From Dasyornis broadbenti (taxonomy: Eukaryota; Chordata; Aves; Passeriformes; Dasyornithidae): a DNA stretch of 64,000 nt. Positions 34,307 to 45,600 of the stretch are shown piece by piece. Below the pieces are notes generated by a model. That model saw only the letters and a list, made by a program, of their open reading frames with translations, was not told the origin of the DNA and made no database searches. The stretch lies in the NCBI GenBank assembly GCA_013397935.1, contig VZRN01000255.1:772672-836671 (forward strand). The letters run 5' to 3'. The position numbers and the translations under genes are program-made. How positions within the stretch are numbered: the stretch's first letter is position 1; each line of letters begins with the position of its first letter.

Positions 34307-35715
34307 ATAAAGCCTGGCTGATAGACCGAAAGTGTGATCCTCTTCCTGCTTGTGGCAAAATAAATCAGGATTTAACATTTTCTGTCAGCTTTAGATTGCA
34401 GACCCATGGTTAAGCCTGAGTTGATTTGTTTTGGCAACATGCTTGGATTGCTTTAGGAGGCAAACTCCAGAATTTCCCAGAGGATCTCAGAAGTAAAGCT
34501 TTGCCTATTCCCCTGTGATCTGGACTTCCAATTAGGATAGGATTGCCTTGCCTTGCAAAATATGAACTCTCGTTTTGCACAGCAAGTGCAATATTACTGA
34601 CTTACAGAGCTAGAGAAGTACTCAGGCTAGGTAGGAACACTGGAGCACATCCCTCCACCAGCTTTTCACAAACAGGATGTGGGTGCAGTCCATCCCCTTC
34701 ATCAGGCCACTGAGAGGCATCTGACAGGATTCTTAGAGAAAACAGGAAAATATCTGAGTATGGAGGTCAGTCTGAAGTTAGGAGGTAGGTCAGTGTAGGA
34801 AAGCAAAAAACCTGATCCGGGATCTGAGATAGAGGCAGCCTGGCTGAGAGACCCACCGTTACCTGCATGCAGCAGCAGCACACTCATCAATTGCTGCCAG
34901 CAGTGCCAAATCCTGTTTTCCAGGTCATCAATCTTAGAAGTCACTGTAAAACATTATATAACTCCACTCTACTTGATATTCAGCTTTCATCACATCTCTG
35001 TAACACTTAAGCGAAAGATCTGGGCAGATTTTGCAAAAGCAGATCCAGCCCTTTAACAGGTGCCTCATGTTTTTGTTGTTGTGGCTCAGTGTGTGCTGTT
35101 CCCTGTCTCTGAGACACCATGCCTCATTCACATGGGTTGTGCAAGGGCTGTCAGGCATCCCCCCAAAAGCTTACTAAAGCGTGCTGCCAAGCTTAATGTA
35201 GTGGGCCATCCAGTTAAATGTCTGAGAGAAACACGTATCCAGGTGATTAAATGAGTTACTCAGCTTTGCGGGAGTAGCTTTCTGTAGTGCTGAGCCTGTA
35301 GCAGGACCAGCACAGACTGGCAGTACCCCAGCCTTCCCCTCCATCCTCGCTGATGGGAGAAATACACAGAGTAAAGGACAAACAGGGAGGGTATGCTCAA
35401 AGGAGGAGCTCATCGCCTTGAAACCCCAGTAAGAGGCTGTGTGCTGTGTCAGAGCATTTCCCAAAGCATCCCTTAGGACTGCTACACAGCCCACAGGGTC
35501 CGGGGTTTTTAGCTCTCTGCATTAGCATTGCCTAAAATATCAGCTCACATTCATTTCTGGTCCTTCAACCCACAGTCCTCAGTCCAGTGTCACCCAACCA
35601 CTCAGAACTCTACAGTTCCTTATATCTCTTCTCCACCTTATCCTGTTTGGAAATTTTGTAAGAGGCAGAGTTTCAAGGCAGGACAGTCCAAGAGGTAAGA
35701 AAAAGAGAACAGCCT
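34307..35715. other. Unique DNA, nothing recognised
   Basis: No gene or transposon is seen. A minus frame at 35174-35494 (106 codons) has no recognisable domain. Confidence 0.6.
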
Positions 35716-35885
35716 TAGTGGGCCAGACCAGAAGTCCATCTATTCTGGAATTCTGATGGTCTCTGGATGGAGGAGGAAGTTGATGTGTAGGAAAATGTGC
35801 AAAAACAGCATGGGAGAACCCATTGTACTGTTTTCCAGCTGAATAGCAAGTTCGCTGCAGCTAATAACCATCTAAGACCATAAAA
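35716..35885 (-). mobile_element. Possible ancient amniote CR1-like fragment
   Basis: The plus strand holds 'agtgggccagaccagaagtc', 'catctattctggaattctg' and, about 110 bases on, 'agctaataaccatctaagacc'. These match the order of 'gggccagaccaaaggtccatctagtccag' and 'ggctaatagccattgatggacc' in an old CR1 group best known from turtles and crocodilians. The match is only from recall and is partial. Confidence 0.5.
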
Positions 35886-36458
35886 GTAGGAACAATCACA
35901 AATCTTCACATCCCCTGTGTGCAAGCTGCATTGCTGCCTTTTTTCTCAACATGGTGTGTGGGTGTGACAAAAAAACCCAATAAAAATACTAAAAGCAGAC
36001 ACTCCACAAAAATCACCATGGGGCTGCTAATGCAATTTTCTCCTGCAGAACCAGCTGGGGGATCAGCCACACCTGACAGATGCAAGTTGCTTTGCCAGGA
36101 CACCATTAGACAGCACTCGGATTTGGTGGAGATGAGGGTCGTGGCCAGCCCTGCCTGGAATTCAGATGTGGCTCCTGTTTGCAAAATCTTTCCTGCCTGC
36201 TCTCTGCTAACATTTAATATCTGTGCAGTTCATGCTCACAAGCACTTTAAAGCCCTAGCTAGTCACCACAGTCTAACTCTGCATTTAAATATTTGTGGAG
36301 AATAAATATCACATTATATGTTTGGGATAAGACAAATCACTCTTTTCCTTGAGTTGGTTAGACGGATGACTGGTTGGTATGAATCATGGCTGTTACAGTC
36401 CAATACATAACTCCAGATTGAGCACGGTGTTATAGCACACGGTTATGTTCCCTGATTT
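35886..36458. other. Unique DNA, nothing recognised
   Basis: A plus frame at 35919-36305 (128 codons) partly opposes a minus frame at 35906-36184. Neither resembles a known protein. The right end becomes AT-rich and runs into the inverted repeat. Confidence 0.55.
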
Positions 36459-36599
36459 GATGGCTTATTTAACTAATCAGCACAGCAGGAGCAGTTCATT
36501 TCAACTATTCCAATAAATAAGAGCTCTGTAATTCGCACATGCAGCTGTAATAGTTGTAATGCTTCATTCCTGCTGTGCTGCTTAGTTACATAAACCATC
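36459..36599. repeat. Imperfect inverted repeat, 54 bp arms and 33 bp loop
   Basis: Bases 36459-36512 match the reverse complement of 36546-36599 at 43 of 54 positions without any gap. The outer 32 positions match at 29, including a perfect 13-mer core (cagcacagcagga at 36478-36490 against tcctgctgtgctg at 36568-36580). Six unmatched positions follow, then 14 of 16 match at the inner end. The loop is 36513-36545. A transcript of either strand could fold into a long hairpin. The partial motif 'ctaatcarcacag' recurs downstream at about 36630. What it is remains open: palindromic DNA-transposon remnant, hairpin RNA gene or conserved noncoding element. Confidence 0.9.
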
Positions 36600-39500
36600 T
36601 AGTTGGAATCAATACTTATTTACTGTACCTAATCAACACAGTTTGAATTATAAACATGCAGAATTTGCATATAAGCTGAGCTGCTGAGATTTCCCCCAGG
36701 TGTAAATATCTGAGAGTTTCTTAATCCGTTCAAAAGGTCAGGAGAAAAGGATGTAAAAAGCAGCAGAATAACGAACAGGCATGTGAAGGCTTTGTTAGGT
36801 CTTTTCAAGGGAAATGCAGAGGTTTGACATTCATAATAAGAGGCCGCTGGAAACCACGAAGGAAATCCACAAGCACAGCCTCTCCTGTGCTGCACAAACT
36901 TTGACCAGAAATTTTCTGGCAGCTTTCAATTACCAGTGGATGGGCGGATGGGCTGGAGGCAGAAGGAGCAGATGAAGGTCCGGATATCATCACGAAGCCT
37001 GGTGGTGTTTGACAGAGCCCAGGGCAGGCAGGGGATGGTGAAAACCTCCATGCACATCAGAGCTTCTGTGTCACAGCTGGTGAACAGCACTCCCAGAGGA
37101 GGCCTGATAATAATCGATCCTGTCCATTTTCTACCTGGCATCTAATAGATAACAGTGACTGAATGTCCCTATCTGAGGCACACAGGGCTCATCCTGTGAA
37201 ACACTGCTTCTCTTCAGACCCCATCAAGTCTGAGCCCTTGCCAAAGCTGGTGCTAGCAGCAAAAGACTGTTTAGGGGATGGGTGACCCCCTACTCCATAG
37301 CTCATTCTGGCACCCTCCTTGAAATGCTGGCCATAGAGTACCCCAGGTGCTGGTGAGGTGAGCTGCACTGGAGGCAGAGAGGTCTCTGCTCTCATGGGCA
37401 GAGGGGCTACTGGGCCAGGTGGGGGCCAGAGCTCTGCTGGACCAGTCAAGTTGGCAGCCAGGATCTGCCTGACTTCCCCTCACAATATACACCTTGAAAG
37501 ATTAAAACAGTGCTGTACCCTACGTCCATTTGTAAAAGAACTGGACAATTTCGAGTCCCAAGATAATTTTCTCCGTGTATAAAAATAATAGAGAGAAGAG
37601 GAGGGAAGCTGAAAAGGACTTCATCCTCAAAAAGACACAGTTTAAAATACCCAGTTCTCAAACAGGTTTGCCTTGTCAGTTTTGTTTTGATTTCAATTTA
37701 AGGTGTTTGTTTTAATAGAATATTCTCCTGGTGGAATGCACAGCCAGTTTGTCACAAATGTGTTTAGCCAGAGGAGATGGAAGGTGAAAGCTGGTGATTA
37801 CTGTGAGCTCATGTGCCTTCACATGGTACATCCAGGGTTGGCTTTCAGAACTGGCTGCAGGCTTCACAGTGGTCTATGCAAAACTGAATTTTTCAGCCCA
37901 AAGCAGGCAGATGAAATGAGCTTCCCTGGGGAGGCAGATTTGCTGCCCTGGCTGCTCTGGGCTGGGAGAAGGTGTTGTCTCTGCTGGTGTCTCAGTATAA
38001 CCCCTGGCCCCTTTGGGAACAGCAAACTGGGGAACTCTGCTTCTCAGGGCATCAGTGCTTGGTTCCTCAGCCCTCAAGCTGAACACCCCTCTTAGCTCAC
38101 CTGCACAGGCACCTGATTCTGTTTTCGATGCTTCAGCATATCTGAGATGTCTGTTTGGGATAGCAGCAGTGGCACAGGTCATAGGGCAGCAGCTAGGGGC
38201 AGGTCTGGTTCATCAGGGGATCTTAAATACTCATCTATTGAGCACCATGTTTTAAAACAGAGATAAAAGAAGACCTTTCCTGGCAGGGAAACTACTAGAT
38301 GTTGTATTTCTATATTTGGAAAGCACTAAGATACATGGAAGAAGCCTATGGACTCAAAATATCATATTTGCCTGAAGCAGATTACCTGCTCCCTGCTCTT
38401 GCTGAACTGTGGAAAAAATATCCCAGTACCACAGCACCAAAATACCTCGCAAACCACAGCCCTCTGGTCATTAGTTTGCTTTATGAGTCTCCCTCTGGTG
38501 CTTACAGCAGTGCTAAAGGAAATTACACCAAATGTGACAGCCTGCTCCACTAGGCTTAACAGGGCATTACATGACAGGTCCGTGTAAAGGGATAAAGGCT
38601 TTAAATGGGGTCTACATCAGCAGACAAAGGTCAATGTCTCTGATGTGAGGGTGGGTTTTGTTCCCAACCTCCTGAAAGACTTCATGAGGCAAAGACATGG
38701 CCTCTGCATGTGCTTTACTCAGTAAATGATGATGAGACCTTTTTTGTAGCACACAGTGAAGAATGTGAGCCTGTGAGGTCAGAAGTCGATGCTTCTAAGG
38801 CAAATGCAGCGCACCAGTGAGCAAACATGCGTATCTTCTAGAAACAATTTTATCATCAGCATGAAAAATACAATGTCCCAAGGTTAACTTTTGCTATTAT
38901 TGGAATTGTTTTACTAATAAGCATCCTGTGATGTACTTGGAATGAGCCTTGAACCCCCTCACTCCCACTACCTGTGACTGCAGAGTTGGACATCTGCTCT
39001 GAAATTCAACAGAAACCCCTACAAAACCCACAGTGTTGTTAGCAATATTTGCATCATGGCCCTTGGCTGCAGTATGCTTTTCACAGCATCCCGTAACCTG
39101 AATGGATTTCTGAGACAAGGTTCATGGGATGCTGGACAAAAAACAATAACTGAGCTCTTCTCAGATCTCGGCTTGCCCTTGTACCCACAGTTTGTAAATC
39201 CTGTGACCAAAAGAAACAGATTTAACACAAACCTGTACAGATTTCTCACCTACAAGTCCATTTTTAACTTTCCAGGACCTTGCCTGATGGCCTCTGCCTG
39301 AGCCTGAGGAAAATCCAGTTAGGTTAAGGAAATTGAATCTCAATATCACTTTGGGAATTAAAGGATCCCCTCCCTTAGGATACAGGTTCAAGCCAAGGCA
39401 GGCAGTTATCCTGGTGCACAAATGTGCTTGCTCCCCAGTGTAAGTGCATCCCTATGAGCACATGTGTTCTCAGTACCCAAGTACAGAGGAGAGCTGCTCT

Positions 39501-41077
39501 GAGCTGCCCTGCTATGCAGGTGCAAAGCCTTGAATGCAGCCCAGAAGATGCCTGCCCTGCTGTTCCCCACTACATTCCTTATTTGCTGATGATAAACATA
39601 AAATAACATGGTATAAACAATAACAAGGTTTGACCATTTCTCTGATGTTTCTGAGACATGTTTGCACACAGGGCTGGATAAGTTGCAGTTTAAACTGATG
39701 CTCATTCAATTAAATCCCAGTTTTCTTAATCTTCCTGATCTTGTTCTTTTTCTTCCTAGTGGGACAATCATCCCTCTCCCTCTGCCAATCCTCGAGCCGT
39801 TTTCCTGATGAGCAGGGTTGTGCTCATCACAACAGAGAATAGGAATAACACTCTTGACTGAACTTACTGACACTGCTCAGATTCTCCATAAGGCATCAAG
39901 TCTGAGGAGCCATCCCAAACAGATGAAGTGAATGTGAGCCATGAATAAATTTAAAAGTATGTTTTTTAGAATAACCAAGAAAATATATTGGGAAAAACAA
40001 AGAATACATGAATAAAATACAGATGAAAAATATTCTCCACAGAGCTCCTGGTGTTTTTCATAATGGCTGCCAATACCTGCCCAGGTTTACACCAGACTGA
40101 GGCAGGGGATAGAAGCAAAGCGCAATTTGTGGGTCCAGGGGTGTTCGTTGGAGCAAACCATCCCCACAATGAGGCCAGCAGTAGTCAGCAGAGGGCAATG
40201 TCAATATGTATTTTGCACATACCTAAAAGAATGGGGGATTTCTTCTTCACCCCAGTTGATGGATGGTGAAGAGAGGATGGCTGCTGGGACACGACTTGAC
40301 CAGCACCAGCAGAGCAATCTTCTCAGCCCAGGCTCAGGTTTCCCCTCTCTCCATGGCTGTGACTGTGCAACAAAGCTTAGCTCTCAGCAAAGACATCTGC
40401 CCCCATCCCTTGCCCCTTTCCCCTTGGCATGGTGCATTTATTAAATTGTGTGTATGCCGGCTTCTTTGTACAGCTGCCTGTCAGGCACATTGGCTGGTTT
40501 GTTATGATCCCAGCAAGAAACACAGTCGGACTCTATGAAGTATCATTTAAAATACTATTTATTAAGCCTAATAGCATAAAGAAAGAGAGAATAGGATAGA
40601 TAAGCTAACATCCCTTTAGGCGCTGAGAACCTCACATTGAGCAGCATCCAACTGCCCTCCCATTAGCTGCAGCACAAAGTGCAGACCCTGCCTGTAGTGA
40701 GGGTTGCTTTATTTTGGTCGTTCAAGATATTACAGGGTTGTCTTACAGGAAAACAACTCTGTTCATCATTTCTCCCAGCCAACAAACAGGCTGTTCACAT
40801 GAGAACTTGTTGATGCACTGTGAGATAAAGGCAAGGCCATGCAGGCGGCGTAATTGTGGAACAGAGTGAGAGCTGCCTGCGGGATCCTCCATGGCAATGA
40901 CCTGCCTCAGTCTGTCCTGTATCAAGGAAGATGTGCTGTGTCACAGCCCTGGAGCCAGCTGGTTTGTGGGGATCACCATCCTTTCCCATTGGGATCATTA
41001 CAGGCAGGAAGGCAGGAACACCACACTCTCCTCTCTGCATTCCTTGGAAAACTAATGGGTTTTTGGATTTTTCTTTG
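36600..41077. other. Unique DNA, no gene recognised
   Basis: No family is recognised. Frames of 70-130 codons occur (36936-37145 plus, 37703-38095 plus, 39406-39705 minus), without motifs. The stretch 40441-41040 was considered as a possible LTR because of clustered AATAAA-like motifs on the minus strand, but no known LTR could be matched. Confidence 0.5.
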
Positions 41078-41172
41078 TTTGTTTGTTTGTTTTTAGGGGT
41101 TTTTTTGCAGGTTTTTTTGTTTGTTTGTGTTTAGTTTTTTTGGGGTTTTGGTTTTGTTTTTTTTTTTTGTTC
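41078..41172. repeat. T-rich low-complexity tract with (GTTT)n
   Basis: Runs of 'tttg' repeats and pure T tracts make up nearly the whole stretch, ending in a 13-base T run at about 41157-41169. It could be the reversed poly-A of a decayed retrocopy, but no flanking gene-like sequence was found. Confidence 0.9.
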
Positions 41173-41878
41173 AGCAAAGAGTGGTATGTTTTCCTGATAT
41201 GTTGGTCCCAGATTTTAAATAGCTGTCTTCCCTCCTGACACAGCAGAAATTCTATCAGTCTGAAAGACACTCCTTTCATTTTTTATCTCACATTGCTTCC
41301 AATAACCGTATATATACCCATATTTAGTGGTATGTCTCTATCCATGACAGGAAAGAAAGCAATTCTGGCAGGAATATACTTGTTCACATGCTGAATTTTC
41401 ATTTGCTTGAATAAAATTCCTTCTCCAGACATCTGTTTACCCATCCATCCAACTACTCATCCATCAACACAAGGAGAAAAACCCATAAAAATATTTGCAG
41501 AAAAACAACCCAAAAGGGGTACAGTTGTAGCTGTAATATACTGTAGGTAATGGAGAATCCTATTTTTAGATTTTTTTGACAATCCATGCCTCTCTGGTTT
41601 ATGCTGTACCTGCAGTATATTTATGATAGGAAAACTAGTTGAAGAAAACAATTAGTTGTTGGCTGAACGGTTTTTAAAACTGCTGTAGTGCTGCTGTTTA
41701 CATTTTGAAGTATTAGGAAACAGTCAGAAAAGATAACTTGGAGAGAAATTCTGCTGAAATCTTTCCTCTGCTGTGTTTTTTCAAGCAGGTGTACTAAGTA
41801 ATAGGAAGAGAGTTCTGCTTTCTGACAGAAGGCATATAGGTAAGAAATGCAAATGTTTTAAGATTGAAGTTCATTTAA
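41173..41878. other. Unique DNA, nothing recognised
   Basis: AT-rich sequence without recognisable genes or repeats, up to the start of the CR1 copy. Confidence 0.6.
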
Positions 41879-42252
41879 CCTCGAGAAGGGGAGGCTCAGG
41901 GGGGACCTCATTGCTCTCTACAACTCACTGAAAGGAGGGTGTAGTGAGGTTGGTCTCTTCTGCTGTGCCTGCAGTGAAAGAACCAGAGGAAATGGCCTTA
42001 AACTGAGACAGGGGAAATTCAGATTAGGTATTAGAAAAAGTTTTTCACTGTGACAGTGGTCAGGCATTGGAAAAGGTTGCCCTAGGAGGTGGTGGAGTCA
42101 CCATCCCAGGAGGTGTTTAAGAGGCATCTGGATCTGGCGCTGGGTGATGTGATTCAGTGATTTAGTGGTTACAGCGGTAGTGCTGGGTTGATGGCTGGTC
42201 TTGCTGATCTTAAAGGTCTTTTCCAACCCTGATGATTCCATGATTTTATGAG
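41879..42252 (+). mobile_element. CR1 LINE copy, sense 3' end with tail
   Basis: This is one of the best preserved CR1 tails in the window: 'gaggctcaggggggacctca', 'ttgctctctacaactcactg', 'aggaaatggccttaaactg', 'ggtgttagtgaggttgg'-like and 'ggtggtggagtcaccatccc' blocks, 'cttaaaggtcttttccaacc', and the terminal 'gatgattccatgattttatga'. It is 5'-truncated and 374 bp long. It is one of few copies on the plus strand. Confidence 0.97.
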
Positions 42253-42566
42253 TCATCATGATAAACATGGTACTAGCAAAGGGTGGAGGGAAGAGCTCTG
42301 CAGTAATGCTCAGGTGGATTATCTGCTTAAATCTTCCAGGTGCAACTTGGTGATCCTTCAGAAGTCAGATGCGGAAGAGGGTACACAAAATTAAGTCTGA
42401 CAAAGGAATATATCTGAGGTGAAACACAAATATTTTACTCTTTCACGTGGTTTTGGCAACGCAGGCCAGTAGATCTTGTGAAGATATGATAATTACATCT
42501 TTTCTGCCCCTTTGACTGGTTACAAGTTTGTGATACATTATGGGACATCCCAAGAACACCTTAACA

Positions 42567-42626
42567 GTGCCAAATAAGTGATCTTGGTATAAAATTGTGC
42601 CAAATAAGTGATCTTGTTATAAAATG
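42567..42626. repeat. 30 bp tandem duplication
   Basis: The 30-mer starting gtgccaaataagtgatcttg at 42567-42596 is repeated immediately at 42597-42626 with two substitutions. This is direct observation. The high identity compared with the eroded transposons suggests a recent slippage event. Confidence 0.97.
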
Positions 42627-45600
42627 GTCCATTTCTTTAGCATCCTTCAACTTCTCCCCTGCCTTCCTGCATGTCTCATAGTTTCTTAGCCTTACCTTCC
42701 AGAAAAACATAACCAAAAATTAATGGCCTTACACTCCCTGTCCTTCACCAGGTTCTCATCATATTAGGTCCTCCTTGGGCTTGATGGATTTTTGCCCAGC
42801 CATGCCCCACCCTGGAAAACAGCATATCTCCAGCTCCTTCATGCAAGACTCTTTTCCCTTTGGGTGGTCCCTGCTTCTCCCTTGGAATCCAACAGGAAGG
42901 GTGCAACAAACAGCAGGTGAGGGAGGTTCCTGGTGGGAATTTTCCCCTTCATCAGCTCCACTGAAGCTTCTGCTGGGAATGGTCTTGGCCAGGTCAGACA
43001 CAGAAGTATTTGCTTCCATGGAGAGGAACTTCCATCTTGTTTAGGCAGACCTGACATCATAGGGACCATCCTTACCAAAGTCAGCATGGGACATGCCACA
43101 ATGCAATCCTGAACTTGTGCTGTTCTCTTGCCCTAACAGTAGCTTAGGATGTGTTCCATGATTTATTCCTTACACACCAAAGCCATTGATTTATTGATAT
43201 CGCCATCCTAAGGAAGTGTTTAGATTCCCTTGTGGCTCGGATACCATCAATAATTTAGATGTTGCTTCAGCTGTGATCATCTCTTCTTCTGGTCCCCAAG
43301 GATTGTGCCCTGCCCTGGGCTGCTCTGGCTTGGCTTCTCATTACTTTACAGAGGATTGTTCCTCTATAAAATATATTGGCACATATATGTCAGAAGGAAA
43401 GCAGAAAAATCCATAGGTGATCAGACTTCAACATCTTTGGTTTTAACATTAAGACTGTAACACCTTTCCATACCATGCGCCTTATGTTACCACTAGAAAG
43501 GTGTGTTGAAGCCTGTGGACTAAATAATCTTACAGGGTACTGCAATTTAGTCCCTAAATTAGGGAAATGGGGTAGTTCAGAATTAAAAATGGAATGTGAT
43601 GAGCTAACACAAGGAAAGTCAACTCCCAGTTACATGCCAGATTTTCCAGGTCAGTTCAGGGCATGCACATCACAGACCCTGACAGTGGGGAGGAAACAGG
43701 TGTATTTCATTCCCTGTCTTTCAGATTCCAATAGCAATTATGAATTCTGGCCAAAGCAGTTGGTTGGGAATTTACGATCAATTGAGGTTATTGGGCCTTG
43801 GCCTTAGGTCAGCAGGTCTCTAGGGGGTCATTAATATCTATTAAATGCTCTGCATCTCTTTTATTGCTGTTTAAATGATGAGTAACTGTGAATTACAAGA
43901 ATGTCTGCCATACATCAAGTGGTTCAAGGCTGGTAAATCTGAATTACATTAACAAAGACACACTGAGCTCTAATTTGAAGGTTTGTTTCCATTCACTTGT
44001 ACTCTCTGTCACAGACCTGGTGGTTGGGCTGTACTGAAAGCTGATGTGAAATAAAACTTGCAATGCTTTGCAGAAAGAAGAAAAAGGAGATAACTGGAAA
44101 ATACAGTACAAAATTATCTTCTGCAATGGCATTTATTAAACGAGGTCTCTAGCCTATTCTATCTGAGATACACTTTATATTGTCAGCATGAGTCTTGGAG
44201 GAGGCATAAAGATGGGGGAAACAACAAAAGAGGAAGGATATTTTACGAACCTCTCATTTTCAGCAAAAGAGAAAAGGAAATATGAAATGAAACAGTTTAT
44301 TAATAGATAATGCATTTTCAATAGCAAAAAAAGAGTGTTCTGAGAGTCCTTAATTTTATACTAAATTGACCACAATGGTTAAAGTAATATTTACCACATG
44401 ATTTGAAGAGGATAAAAGAACCAATATGGAAGGGAAGCTGCTGTGAGCCACAGGTGTTATTTACTGAAAGGAGAAGTCAATAGACCTCTTAGGAAAGAGC
44501 TAAGCGTTATTGTATATGGGAAGTGCTTATGGCCCTAAACTGAGAAATCCATATAAAATTTCCCAATATTGGGTGTAAATGGTGGTTTGAGTCACCCCTC
44601 TGCAAGGCGACTTTTTCTGATGCAGGGTTGTGTGTTCATGCTGGACTGGACACAGGAAGCAATTTTGGCAACCAAGATACCACTGACTTCTGCTGGGAGT
44701 AATCAGACACATTTAGATTCTGTCATGGGTCCTGTGCTGCTCAGATGTGGGGGAGATTCCTCTGGCAGAGGCAGACGTGTGTGTGCGTAAATATATATGT
44801 AAGATATGCACTCCTATGTGCAGCTGCTGTGACACCTTCCATCCTTGCTGTCACTCCAATTTCCCAGGTGGCCAAGCGGTGCAAAGAAGTAAATCCATCC
44901 CAGACTTACAAAAAGGAATTTTCTTTGCAGTGGGGAAGAAATAGACTTCCTGAAGAGAAGAACCCCTACGAGTTTTCTCTAGAATATAACATCATACACA
45001 TATAAATGTGCAAAATTCATGGATCTTTGACTTCCTAAGAGTTGAAAGGCGATGGTGGGATTCTAAAGGCCTGGCCTGTAACTGATGTGACTGAAAAGCA
45101 AAGGTGTTTGTGATGATTGGCACAACTTCCAGTTTCCTAATGGACACACTGCAAATGCACTGAGCATGAGCAATACTGTTCTGGTTAAGTAAAGGTTTAA
45201 ACTGGCGATGCACAAAATAGAGACAGAGTGTGCAAATAAAAGAGCTCAGATAAAGAGGTGTCATAGAGGAATCATCACCTTTCCCATTAAAGTACAGCTA
45301 GTACTGAATCATTTTGCAAACAAAGAAAAAAGGTCTTTCTCTCCATAACATCCACTGTTGGCATGTTCAGTCGGTGGCTCAGAGAAGAACAAAAGCTGGA
45401 AGCAGCCCATTGGAGAAAGTGTTTCAACAGGAAGAGTCAGAGATTATAAACTAAATTAATTTTTTCCCTTATAATGAGTGGCATGAAGTAATTACTGTAG
45501 AGCAGAGAAAAGATCAGATGACCCTACGATGAAGCAGTAGAGGAAATTCAAAATACCATATGGAATTTTATTTGATGATGCTGAAAAGTGGTACTGGCCA

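Noticed and set aside
40441..40760. Possible LTR with AATAAA-like motifs on the minus strand
   Set aside because: No terminal repeat, target duplication or recalled LTR consensus could be matched; AATAAA is frequent in AT-rich DNA.
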